Shown here: positions 31,987 to 42,800 of the stretch, in pieces | How positions within the stretch are numbered: the first letter of the stretch is position 1 | Layout: each line of letters opens with the position of its first letter | NCBI RefSeq assembly: GCF_900324475.1 | Contig: NZ_LT992502.1 | Coordinates: 930,001 to 994,000, forward strand | Direction of reading: 5' to 3' | From: Enterobacter bugandensis | GTDB taxonomy: Bacteria; Pseudomonadota; Gammaproteobacteria; Enterobacterales; Enterobacteriaceae | DNA: 64,000 bases | Translations under genes and position numbers: made by a program | Notes under the pieces: model-generated | What the model was told of the DNA's origin: nothing | The model's input: the letters and a program-made list of their open reading frames with translations, nothing else | The model's database searches: none

Positions 31987-33753
31987 TTATTTGCACTCTT
32001 TAGGCATGTTGGCAGCACCTTCTTTCTTCCAGACGCCCCACTCGCCATCGGAACCAGGCTTAACGCCTCGGGTTTCCCAGCTGTTCAGCCAGATGTTGCC
32101 CTCATAGCTCACTTTTTCACAAGGTGTCTTGTAAGTCTTGCTGTGATCCCAGGCTTTTACATCGGTTTGCGCCGGGCGCAGCTTGATCACCTTCGTTGCC
32201 GTGGAGACTTTACCGGTGTCAGGCGCCGTCACTTTCACCTGCAGCGTCACGTCCACATTGTCGGTATACGGATGTTTACCCATGAGGTTGGTGCTGAAGT
32301 TATTTGGTGACGAGATCTGAATCTTATCGGCGTGATTCAGTGCGGACCATTCAATTTTTGCCCCTTTTAACGAGTCATTGTTTTTGGACACGACGGCGGC
32401 AGCAATAACGTCACTGCCAACGATGGTGTCCTGGTTGTTGCCCGTATTGATCTGCACATCAGAAGCCTGCTGCGCTTCCTTCACGGTCACGGTGATATCG
32501 TCGGTGCTGGTTTTGCCATTTTTGGCCGTCACCGTCAGGCGATAGGTCACTTTACCGATTTTGCCGGGTTTAATCAGCGCACGGGCTTTTGCCGCGTGGA
32601 CGGTTGAAACCCATTCGCCACCGTTAGCAACCTGCAACGCACCAATGTCCTGCCCTGAAACGATAGTCCATTGGTATTTTTCAGCATTGACGCTTGCGGA
32701 ACCGTTAAGGTCATAACCACGTGATTCACTGTTGCTGTGAACGGTGAAGTCACTGCCTGCCTTCGCCTCGGGTGCCGTGCTATCCGCTTCAGCTTTGGCA
32801 TTCAGGGTAACAGTTTTTGAATCACTCACGTTTTTATCATTGGTGACGGTCAGCTTCACGTTGACGGTAAAATCGCTCTCAGGTTTAGCCTTCAGGCGAA
32901 TGCTGGCTTTAGCACTGGTGCTGTTTTCCAGAATGACCTTATCGGCATTGCTGGTGACAGCCCAGCTGTACTTCAGCTCTTTCCCCGTTGAGGCGCTACC
33001 GTCCAGCGACAGCGTGCTGGTTGACAGGTTATGACTGGATGGCGTGACGTTGGCTACCGGTTTGGTAATGACTTCACCGCCAAAATCGACGTCAATCATC
33101 TGATAAAATGCGTTATCGGTATCGCGCACGCGCCAGACGGCATAAATTTTCTGCTTACCTTCACGCTCCGGTACGTCGCAGGTGTGGGTTTCGAAGCCTG
33201 TCGGGAGCGAAATATCGGCCGACGGGTTGCCTGGCGCATAGGTATAAACCTTATGGCAGAATGGCTTATCTTCAAACATCGCTCTGGTCAGGCGCGAATC
33301 CGCACCCGGAACAGACTGCCAGTCCGGCTTAGTGATGTAGTAGGTAAAATAGGTGGTGCGGTGCTTAGCCGGTAAATGCCATTTAAACTGGTGCGGACCC
33401 GCAGACATCGGGTTGTTGTAGGTATTCTGCTTTTCGTCATCAAGCTTGCTGAAGGCGGGAGTTGCCGTTGAACCACCGCTTGCCAGTTTTCCATCCGGCG
33501 GGAACTGGAATAGCTGTTCGTTGGCGATCGGGGTTGGGCTCATATCGTTGCCAGCCGGGAGCTTCGGCGCTTCCACGGCGTCAGCAGGCCAGACGTTACT
33601 ATGCTCACCTTTATCGTTCATCGGCGGGAAATGAATCACCGAACGGGATTTTGGTTCAAAAACATAGCCATGCGCCAGTGCGCCCGTGGAATACATACCA
33701 ATCAATGCCACGGCTAACGCCGACGTAATATTATTCATCTTGAGTAGTTTCAA
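31987..33753 (-). CDS. Chitin-active lytic polysaccharide monooxygenase (AA10), GbpA-like, with C-terminal chitin-binding module
   Basis: A secreted copper enzyme that oxidatively cleaves crystalline chitin and may bind surfaces. 588 residues. Signal peptidase cutting after Ala27 exposes His28 (GALA|HGYVFEPKSR), the first ligand of the histidine brace; His121 in AGPHQFKW is the probable second. The AA10 domain spans about 28-210, followed by three Ig/PKD-like domains (about 235-320, 325-425, 430-530) and a final CBM (about 535-588, with WLNSWETRGVKPGSDGEWG). The domain just before residue 425 and the final CBM resemble those of the nearby S8 protease. It follows the 145-residue secreted protein by 16 bp on the same strand. 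Likely type II secretion substrate. Confidence 0.9.
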   Translation of the reverse strand: MKLLKMNNITSALAVALIGMYSTGALAHGYVFEPKSRSVIHFPPMNDKGEHSNVWPADAVEAPKLPAGNDMSPTPIANEQLFQFPPDGKLASGGSTATPAFSKLDDEKQNTYNNPMSAGPHQFKWHLPAKHRTTYFTYYITKPDWQSVPGADSRLTRAMFEDKPFCHKVYTYAPGNPSADISLPTGFETHTCDVPEREGKQKIYAVWRVRDTDNAFYQMIDVDFGGEVITKPVANVTPSSHNLSTSTLSLDGSASTGKELKYSWAVTSNADKVILENSTSAKASIRLKAKPESDFTVNVKLTVTNDKNVSDSKTVTLNAKAEADSTAPEAKAGSDFTVHSNSESRGYDLNGSASVNAEKYQWTIVSGQDIGALQVANGGEWVSTVHAAKARALIKPGKIGKVTYRLTVTAKNGKTSTDDITVTVKEAQQASDVQINTGNNQDTIVGSDVIAAAVVSKNNDSLKGAKIEWSALNHADKIQISSPNNFSTNLMGKHPYTDNVDVTLQVKVTAPDTGKVSTATKVIKLRPAQTDVKAWDHSKTYKTPCEKVSYEGNIWLNSWETRGVKPGSDGEWGVWKKEGAANMPKECK

Positions 33754-33769
33754 AATAATCTTCCCTGAA

Positions 33770-34207
33770 TTAATTGAAGGACACTTCTACGTGACTGAGA
33801 GGGTTGTTCTGTTTGGCATACACCTTATTTGGCTCTGACTCATCAGGTGTAATCTCGCCGTTGCTGTGCCTGAAACCGGCACGCAGTTCGGGGTGCTGCT
33901 GATTGATAGCCTGGGCGAGGGCGTAGGACCAGTGGGCCTCTTCGCCAGCAAGAATGGTGACGCGCGTTTCCAGATTTGGCAGTTCGGTTCCGTCGTTAAA
34001 GAAGCGCGCACGAATCGTTTGCCCTTCAACGACCTTCACTTTCTCACCGTTGACGGCGCGTTCCAGCGTGCCTAGTTCTTTCATGCAGTTCTGGTGACCC
34101 TGTTCGCAGTTTGCCGATGGCGAGGTCGTGGCGGCGTTAGCTGAAACGCTGACGCCCGCCCCTGCCAGTAAAGCGGCAAGGACAAAAGCAGATCCTGTTA
34201 ATTTCAT
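33770..34207 (-). CDS. Small exported protein of unknown function, upstream of the LPMO
   Basis: 145 residues with a clear signal peptide (about 1-25, ending ANA). The mature part has two cysteines close together (NCEQGHQNCMKE), likely a disulfide, and a beta-rich region (VVEGQTIRARFFNDG). I do not recognise the family. It is the first gene of a two-gene unit with the LPMO, 16 bp apart. A role in LPMO function or in chitin binding is possible but rests on context only. Confidence 0.7.
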   Translation of the reverse strand: MKLTGSAFVLAALLAGAGVSVSANAATTSPSANCEQGHQNCMKELGTLERAVNGEKVKVVEGQTIRARFFNDGTELPNLETRVTILAGEEAHWSYALAQAINQQHPELRAGFRHSNGEITPDESEPNKVYAKQNNPLSHVEVSFN

Positions 34208-34585
34208 AAGTTCCCTTATTTATTACTGAACAATAACGAAAAGTTAATCTCACCTGCGGCGCAGGTAAAAAGGCGTTATTACCGTGTGATAACAGGGACA
34301 AATAGTAACGGGAGGAGACAACCGGCTTGAATAAGAGACTTCTCTGAGCAATTAAGAGTCGGGGAGTTTCGGCAGAGAAGAGCGACCGTTCGTGCTGTAA
34401 AGAGGGCGGAGCGCGACAGAGTATGAAATAGTACTGCCAATTTCAGTCCTTGACGCGTATTAATAAAATCTGAGCGAGTACGGAGTTTACGAAATGACGT
34501 TTTTACGGTTTTCCTGAGTGTTGAATTAATAAAATAAAGCCTGGCTTATATCCAGGCTTTACTATTATGTTAACCAAAAGGGTTT
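34208..34585. other. Intergenic region upstream of the LPMO unit and downstream of the S8 protease
   Basis: Contains no supportable gene. It should hold the promoter for the small exported protein and LPMO; no clear boxes were found. A terminator for the protease occupies 34536-34560. Confidence 0.5.
34536..34560 (-). terminator. Terminator of the S8 protease gene
   Basis: AAAGCCTGG CTTATAT CCAGGCTTT forms a stem. On the minus strand it is followed by ATTTTATT. It lies 25 bp past the protease stop. Confidence 0.75.
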
Positions 34586-36544
34586 TTAAGGGCAGCTATT
34601 ATTAGCTGCATCCGACGTTCGCCATGCCCCCCACTCACCGCCGCTTCCTGGCTCTTCTTGTCCTGCGTTGACATACCACTGATTCAGCCAGATTTTGCCG
34701 TTATGCGATACGCGGGTACATTTCACCGGGTAGGCGATCCGCGGGTTATACGCTTCTGAGCTGTCATCAGGAATATCAGGTAACTGTGGTTTTTTCACCG
34801 TTACGGTGATCTTCTCAGCGCTCACGCTTCCGTCTTTGCCGGTGACGGTTAACCAGTAGGTTGCTTCTCCGTCTGTATTGGCAGGAATGAGTGCCCGGGC
34901 GGTAGGCCCTGAAACTTCACGTACCCAGCCTCCGGCATGTTTCTCCTGTAGCCAGAATGTGCCAGTACTGTTTTTGTCGATAGTCCATTTCCAGGAGACG
35001 GCATTCTTGCTGGCGCTCCCGTCTAACTGGTACGCACGGGAAGAATCGGTCGTGCCGGTAACGGTAAAGCTTTCTCCCGGCACTGCCTTTACCTCCTCCT
35101 GCTCTTCCTCTTTGAGTTCCAGAATCCTGGCTACCGCTTTTGCCATATTGGGGTGAGTACCTACTTTCGCTGAATCCCCCGCAGCTAAAGGTGTACCGGT
35201 TTCCTGGAGAATGGAGCGCATCTGTTGAGGCGTGACGGTGATATTGTGCGCTTTTGCAATGGCCGACAGGCTGGCGACCACGCCTGCGATAATCGGGTTC
35301 GCGGAGGACGTGCCGGAGAAACTTGAGGTGTATTCCGCATTTTTTATGCTATGCAAACCGCCGTAACCCGTAGTAACCACATCCCAGCAGCCCCAGCTGG
35401 CGCTGGTCACACGTGAGCCATAGGTGCTGAAAGAGGCTTTTTTGCCATTGTTTGCACAAAACGCGCCCGCAATGATCGCGCCGGAATCCCGCTTTTTAAC
35501 GTCAAATTTTCCATTAAATCCGGCGTGATCGAGGTTGATATTGCCATTGCCTGCCGCCTGAATCACGTGCACGCCCTTATCCGTCAACGCTTTTATCACG
35601 TCATAATAGGCTGGAGCGTTTTCCTGGGGGACATAGCAAGAGGAGGTGCAACCTGTCACATCTCCTCCGCCGGTCTGCATACCAATTTGCACCACATCTC
35701 CTGCCTGGAGTCTGGGGATCATATTGTAGAGATTATTGGCCTGCCATTTGACGTATCCCATACGGGCGTTCCACGTCAGGCCTTTGATGCCCGCATTGAT
35801 ATCTTTCGCCGCCATAATCCCGACGGAGCTGGTGTCGTGGTCTTCGCCTGGCGTATAGCGCTTATCACCTTCATGGAAATCGATCGGCGGCAAATTCACA
35901 TGGCTGGTATTCCATGCGTTGTTTTCCATTGAGACCAGCGAAATGCCGCTACCATCGTGCCCTGAATACTGACTTACGCTGTCGCGATTAACGCCACCCA
36001 TATAGTAGCCGGGCCGTTTTTCATCTGGCGATTTGGTGTAATCCTGCAATCCACGAAAATCCGGGACGGTGGCCTGGCTGGTACTGTTCAGGGCATAGCT
36101 CAGCCCGGAATAGGGCGGCAGGTCGGGAACAGTGACCCCCTTTTCCAGCGACACCGGCATGGATTCCGGGTAAGCCAGCTCAATATCTTGTCGCGCCGCC
36201 AGTTCATTAATTACGTCATTGATATATGCCGCGTCGTGTTGCTTATCGGCTGGCAGGGCTATACGTAAATAACGGTTAAAGCCGTAGCGTTCATTAAGTG
36301 CATCCATCTCGCTTAATTCACTGCTGCGTAAATGATTTGCCGTAAATAACGGACTCACGGCGAGGGTACTGTCGCGTAATGAAAAGGGTGAAGACTTATT
36401 AAGCGTTGTACCGGGTTTTAATTTCACGATAACGGAGAGATACGAAGTGCCTTCCCAGGCTTGCTCGAGCGTGACGGAATTTTGCGCAAAAGCGGGGGCA
36501 CTCAATAGTGCACAAATAAGCAGGGCCAGTCCAGTTTTATTCAT
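34586..36544 (-). CDS. S8 (subtilisin-like) serine protease with C-terminal chitin-binding module
   Basis: 652 residues. Signal peptide 1-20 (APAFA), a prodomain-like region (about 25-135), the S8 domain (about 150-470), an Ig/PKD-like domain (about 490-585) and a CBM (about 600-650, WLNQWYVNAGQ and GGEWGAW). Catalytic His236 is in EDHDTSSVGIMAA, oxyanion Asn333 in AAGNGN and Ser413 in SGTSSANP. The usual Asp site reads LVSMENNAWN, so the acid is Glu207 or has been lost. The Ig+CBM tail resembles the LPMO tail. Export by the type II-like system is inferred. Activity could be on chitin-associated protein such as cuticle or mucin. Confidence 0.87.
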   Translation of the reverse strand: MNKTGLALLICALLSAPAFAQNSVTLEQAWEGTSYLSVIVKLKPGTTLNKSSPFSLRDSTLAVSPLFTANHLRSSELSEMDALNERYGFNRYLRIALPADKQHDAAYINDVINELAARQDIELAYPESMPVSLEKGVTVPDLPPYSGLSYALNSTSQATVPDFRGLQDYTKSPDEKRPGYYMGGVNRDSVSQYSGHDGSGISLVSMENNAWNTSHVNLPPIDFHEGDKRYTPGEDHDTSSVGIMAAKDINAGIKGLTWNARMGYVKWQANNLYNMIPRLQAGDVVQIGMQTGGGDVTGCTSSCYVPQENAPAYYDVIKALTDKGVHVIQAAGNGNINLDHAGFNGKFDVKKRDSGAIIAGAFCANNGKKASFSTYGSRVTSASWGCWDVVTTGYGGLHSIKNAEYTSSFSGTSSANPIIAGVVASLSAIAKAHNITVTPQQMRSILQETGTPLAAGDSAKVGTHPNMAKAVARILELKEEEQEEVKAVPGESFTVTGTTDSSRAYQLDGSASKNAVSWKWTIDKNSTGTFWLQEKHAGGWVREVSGPTARALIPANTDGEATYWLTVTGKDGSVSAEKITVTVKKPQLPDIPDDSSEAYNPRIAYPVKCTRVSHNGKIWLNQWYVNAGQEEPGSGGEWGAWRTSDAANNSCP

Positions 36545-36878
36545 GTCAACGATCTTCCTTATTAAATGACATCCAGAGTATTGCTGGGATCATCCTGCCA
36601 TTAGGGGAAAACCTGCATAAGAAGACGGTCAGCAATAAAATTGCGAGGTGTCTGTTCCATGTTAAGAATTACCTGCTCCGGAAAATATACGGCTGAAGTT
36701 GGGCTGAGAAATTTATGAAGCAGGCTGAAAGAATTGTTAAACATCAACGCCTAAGCATTGAATTTAATGAGGGACGGAAAATCTCATGATCATCTCCTGA
36801 TTACTGTATGGAGTTTAGGAATTATCTGGATCTTAATATCGCTAACCAGGGAGTTTAATTAATTAGGGATGCGTCACA
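36545..36878. other. Divergent intergenic region between S8 protease and inverse autotransporter
   Basis: These 334 bp are AT-rich and hold no supportable gene. They must contain promoters for both divergent genes. The 8-bp palindrome ATGATCAT is at about 36785; no known operator was recognised. Confidence 0.5.
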
Positions 36879-39800
36879 ATGCCCAGTGTTTCGTACTGTT
36901 CTTTACGTCAAAAATTATCCGTGTGGATAATCCTTTTACATTATTTATTTTCCATCTTTTTGCTCACGGTTCCCCCCGTCGCGCGGGCGCAAACTGAAAC
37001 TCACGCAACCATTGAAAGCGAAAGCAATCAGCCCCTGCGGGATAAAATGGCCGGCATGTGGGGAAGCGCCCAACAAAACGGCGCGGGTGATGCCCTGCGC
37101 GGTGCAGCAAATAGCGAGGTGAATGCCGCGTTAACCCAGGAAGTGGAAGCGTGGTTAAACAATATCGGCGGGAAAGCCCGCGTTACGGCAGACGTCGGTA
37201 TAGGCGGGAGCGATAGCCGCGATTTCGGGCTGGACTATCTGTGGCCGGTTAAAATCTGGCAACACGACATTCTGTTCACTCAGATGAGCGCACACCGCTG
37301 GAACGAGCGCGATATTCTTAACGTTGGCCTGGGCTGGCGACATACCTTTAACCCGCATCTGATGGCGGGTGGAAACCTCTTTTTCGATCAGGATGTCACG
37401 CGGCACCATAACCGAATGGGGGCGGGTGCCGAGCTGTGGAGCGATGGGATTCGTGCGTCCGCGAACTACTACCTGCCCCTGAGCGGCTGGCGTCATTCTG
37501 ACGACAGCATGTTTAATGACGATCCCGACCGCTATGAACTGTATGAACGTGCCGCCCGCGGCTGGGATCTCAATCTGGAGACGGCCCTTTCACAGCACGT
37601 CGCGCTTAAATTGGGCTGGTTCCAGTGGTATGGCGACAAAGTGGACGTTAACGGCAGTCGCAGCGAAGCCAGCCACAATCCTCACGGGCTTAACCTCGGG
37701 CTTAAGTGGCAACCTGTGCCGCTGTTAGGGGTCAGCGCGGAGCAGAGCATGATTAGCGGGCAGCGGGATAACTTCTCTGTGGGTCTGAATTTCCACTGGG
37801 AGTTTGGCCGAAAACTTTCCGAGATGCTGGCAAGTGAAAATGCGGCGGCTTTGCCATCGCTCATGCAGTCCCGCACGGAGTTCGTTACCCGTAATAACAA
37901 CATCGTTCTCGCCTATAAGCAGGAAGAAAAAGACAGACGTCTCTATTTCAGCCCGACGGAAAAAACCACGCAGGCTGGCGTGCCTTTGCTGCACGCGGTG
38001 AAAGGTGGGCAGGGGGGCGTCATTCGCTACACCTCCTCCAGCACGGCGATCGCGACCGTGGAGCCGGGCAGCGGTCTGGTGAACCCAACGCATCGGGGCG
38101 ATGTCACCATCACAGCGACGGAAACGTCACCTGTCGATCCGGAGCACGTATTAAGTTCCGCCAGCTATCACCTGACCGTGACGCCGGGCGATTTTGCCCC
38201 TTCCGTCGAGGGCGTTGCCATTAAGGGGGACATGTCCCCGGGCCAGATCCTGGAGGGGAGTTATCTCTATAAAAGCAATGAAGGGGAGGATGAAGACCCC
38301 GAGCAAACCCGGATGCGTTGGTATGACGCAGATTCAGGCGAACTGCTCAAGGAAGGGAGTGCTACGTATGAGGTGCAAACGCGTGATATGGCCCGAAGCG
38401 TGGTCTTTGAAGTCACACCGTTCAACAAAAAAGGGATACCAGGGGAGAGCGGAACGGCGAAAGTTACCGGGAGCGCAACGATAACCACCCTGCGTATCGA
38501 TCATCTGCTTTCACCCGGTGAGATCCGCCGTGACGGCAGCGTGAAGTTCTTCGAAGAGAGTCACGGTGCGTTGCTGGTGTTAGCCGAGGTGAAAGACGGT
38601 CAGGGCTCCCCTCTGACCGATCAGATGGTGTACTGGCAGAGCAGGAACTCGCTTGGCTCGTTGTCGCAAAACAGCGTACGCACCGATGAGCACGGTCAGG
38701 CGCTGGTAAAAATAGAAAACATCATGGCGGATGGTGAAGATGAAATTACGGCCTCGCTGATCCCGCCAGGCGGGATCCAGACCCAGAGCACCGCCAGTGA
38801 TAACAATGTTCAGCAGGAGAAGATGGCGCTGGTGGTCGATTTTGCCCACCCGCTTGCCATCCGCTTCGTGGCCTCTCCCGAGCGCGCAGAAGTTGCCACG
38901 GAAAAGACGTTCACTATTGAAGTTACCGATCAGGATGGTAAGCCTCTGACGGTTGAGAAGAACGTCACGTGGAGCAGTAACGGTGAAACCCTGAGCGGCA
39001 AAACGGATAGCGAGGGAAGAGCATCCATCGCGCTTATCGCGCCGCAAAAAGCAGCAGAGAAGTGGGTGGTGAACGCCACGGTAGATACCGTGAGTAGCCC
39101 GTCAGCGCCCGTAAGCCTTGAGCCAGGGCCGGTGGAAAAAGTGGTGCTGGACGTCCCGGAAAACGCGGTCGCAGGCAGTGAGGATAAAACCGTCAGCGCG
39201 CAGCTGTATGACCGGTTTGATAACGCGGTTATCAGCCGTAAGCAGGCCATCACCTGGCGGATAGAAGGGAGTCAGTTCCGGGAAGCGCCTACCGGAGACA
39301 GCGATGAGCACGGTATTGCCAGTGCAACCATCGTAGTACCTGAAAAAGCGCCAACGCAGGTGAAAGTCTCCGCCGGTGATGAGCAGAAGATCGTCAATGT
39401 GACTGTCGGGAAAGTGAATCATGTTGAGCTTAAAGGTACCCCAGATACGCTGAATGCCAATGGGAGCAGCACTTCGACGCTGACCGCCATCGCGCTGGAT
39501 GAGCACAACAATAGCGTACCGGACGCACCCGTAACGTGGTCGTTAATCACGCAGCAGTTTGGCGCGCTGAGCAACGCGATCGAAAAAACCGATGCAGAAG
39601 GCAAAGCGACGGCCACGTTTACGACCGCATCCGCGGGGGGCAATGCGCAAATAGAGGTCGACATTGGCGGCAAAAAACAAGCGACGCAGCTGACGCTCAA
39701 CGGTTACCCGATTATCCGCAGCATCACGCTGAACCAAACCGCCGGGCTGAAGGTGGGCGATACGGTAAGCGTGGAAAAGGTGGACGTGGAGCAGAACGGC

Positions 39801-42800
39801 GGCGGCGAGGTGACGCTGAGCTACCAGTGGCACCGTGACGGTGGCGCGATCGATGCCGCCACGTCAGACAGTTATCACCTGACGGAGCAGGATACGGGTG
39901 CGACTCTCTTTGTGGTGGTGACCGCGACCAACGAGGCCAAAAATGAAGGCGATAAGGCGTCGGTGAAAACGGAGCCGGTGGTCGGGAAGGCGTCAGATGT
40001 TACGGTAACCGCCAGCGCGGACAGCGTGGATGCGAACGGGCTCAACACCATTACCTATACCGCCACGGCGAAGGATCGCTTCGGCCGTGCGGTGGTGGGC
40101 GAGGCGATTGTCTGGGACATCGACAAGCCGGAGCTGGTGAGCCGGGGAGAGGCCAGCGCCGTCACCGGTACAGAAGGCACGGGAACGATGATCGTCACCG
40201 CGAAAAATACCGGCGGAAACATCACGGTGAGCGCCACAGTCAACGGCAAGAAGGGCGAGTCCGGCGTGGCGCTGCAGGGGATTCCGACGATCAAAAGCAT
40301 CACGCTGAACCAAACCGCCGGGCTGAAGGTGGGTGACACGGTAAGCGTTGAGAAGGTGGACGTGGAACAGAACGGCGGCGGTGAGGTGAAGCTGAGCTAC
40401 CAGTGGCACCGTGACGGTGGCGCGATCGACGGCGCCACGTCGGAAAGTTATCACCTGACAGAGCAGGACACAGGGGCAACGCTGTTTGTCGCGGTAACCG
40501 CTACCAACGCGGCCAAAAATGAGGGCTATAAGGCGTCGTCAAAAACGGAGCCGGTCACCGGGAAAGCGTCAGCCGTGACGGTCACTGCCAGTGCGGCCAG
40601 CGTGGAAGCTAACGGGCTGAACACCATTACCTACACCGCCACGGTGAAGGACCGCTTTGGCCGTGCGGTAGTGGGCGAGGCGATTGTCTGGGATATCGAC
40701 AAACCGGAACTGGTGGCTCGGGGGGAGACCAGCACCATCACCGGAACCGGAGGCGTGGGGACAATGACCGTCACCACGAAAAATACCGGTGGAACCATCA
40801 CGGTGAGCGCCACGGTCAACGGCAAAAAAGGCGAATCCGGCGTGGAGATTTACGGCGCGCCGTTGGTGACAGACCTGCATATCTCCGGCACGCCGAAGGT
40901 GGGGCAGACCCTGAGTGCGGAATACACCTTCTCGGCAAACGGGAGCGGTGCGGATGCGTCCACCTACCAGTGGCAGTGGAAGGACGGAGAGACATGGAAG
41001 AATGCGGCAGCCGCTGGCAATACGGCACGAACGTTCAAGCTGCCGGACAGCTATGCGGGCTACAGCGTGCGGGTGGTGGTGACGCCGAAGGGCAGCAGTC
41101 ATCCGTCGCTGACCGGAACGTTACAGGAGAGCCAGGCGGTGACGGCTTACGGCACGCCAGCGGTGGAGGATGTGCGTACATCCGGCACGCCGGAGGTAGG
41201 ACAGACCCTGAGGGCGGAATACACCTTCAAGGCGAACGGAACCGGTGCGGATGTTTCAACCTATATCTGGGCGAGGTATGAGAAAACCAGCTGGATGCCG
41301 ATCGAAGGGGCCAACGGCCGGGAATACACCCTCCAGGCGGGAGACGCGGGTTACAGCATTAAAGTAACGATAATACCGGAGGGCAGCAGTCAGCCGTCGC
41401 TGGTCGGGGCGGTGCAGCACAGCCCGGCATTAGATGTTTATGGTGCGCCATCGGTGGCAGATCTGCACATTTCCGGCACGCCGGAGGTGGGGCAGACCCT
41501 GAGGGCGGAATATACCTTCACGGCGAACGGAAGCGGTGCCGATGCCTCAACCTATATCTGGGCGAGGTATGAGAGAACCAGCTGGATGCCGATCGAAGGA
41601 GCCACCGGCCGGGAATATACCCTCCAGGCCGGAGATGCGGGTTACAGCATTAAGGCGGTGGTGACGCCGACGGGCAGCAGCCAGCCAGCACTGGCCGGAG
41701 CGGTACAGAGCAGCCCGTCGGTAGACGCTTATGGGGCGCCGTCGGTAACCAATCTTCACATCTCCGGCACGCCGAGGGTGGGGCAGACCCTGAATGCGGA
41801 ATACACCTTAACGGCAAACGGGAGCGGTGCGGATGCGTCCACCTACCAGTGGCAGTGGAAGGACGGTGAGACCTGGAAGAATGCGGCCGCCGCTGGCAAT
41901 ACGGCACGCACGTTCACGTTGCCGGACAGCTATGCGGGCTACAGCGTGCGGGTGGTGGTGACGCCGAAGGGCAGCAGTCACCCGGCTCTGGCCGGAGTGG
42001 CGCAGGAAAGTTCAGCGGTCGAAGTATATGGCGCGCCGTCGGTGTCGGGCCTGAAGATTTCCGGCACGCCGAAGGTAGGGCAGACCCTGAGGGCGGAATA
42101 TACCTTCAAGGCGAACGGAACCGGTGCGGATGCTTCAACCTATATCTGGGCGAGATATGAGAAAACCAGCTGGATGCCGATCGAGGGGGCCAACGGCCGG
42201 GAATACACTCTTCAGGCGGGAGACGCGGGTTACAGCATTAAGGCGGTGGTGACGCCGACGGGCAGCAGCCAGCCAGCACTGGCCGGAGCGGTACAGAGCA
42301 GCCCGTCAGTAGACGCTTATGGGGCGCCGTCGGTAACCAATCTGCACATCTCTGGCACGCCGAAGGTAGGGCAGACCCTGAGGGCAGAATACACCTTCAC
42401 GGCAAACGGAAGCGGTACGGATAAATCCACCTTTATCTGGGGGAGGTATGAGAAAACCAGCTGGATGCCGATTGAGGGGGCCACGGGTCGGGAATACACC
42501 CTCCGGGCCGAGGATGCGGGTTACAGCATTAAAGTGACGGTAATTCCGGAGGGCAGCAGCCAGCCTCAGCTGCAGGGCGATACACAGCACAGCCCGGCGG
42601 TGGATGCCTATGGTGCGCCGTCAATAACCAATCTGCATATCTCCGGCACGCCGAAGGTGGGGCAGACCCTGAGTGCGGAATACACCTTCACGGCAAACGG
42701 GTCCGGGACGGACGCCTCCAGCTTCCAGTGGCAATGGCAGGATGGTGCAACATGGAAGAATGCTGCAGGCGGCACGGCAAGAACGTTTACGCTTCCAGAC

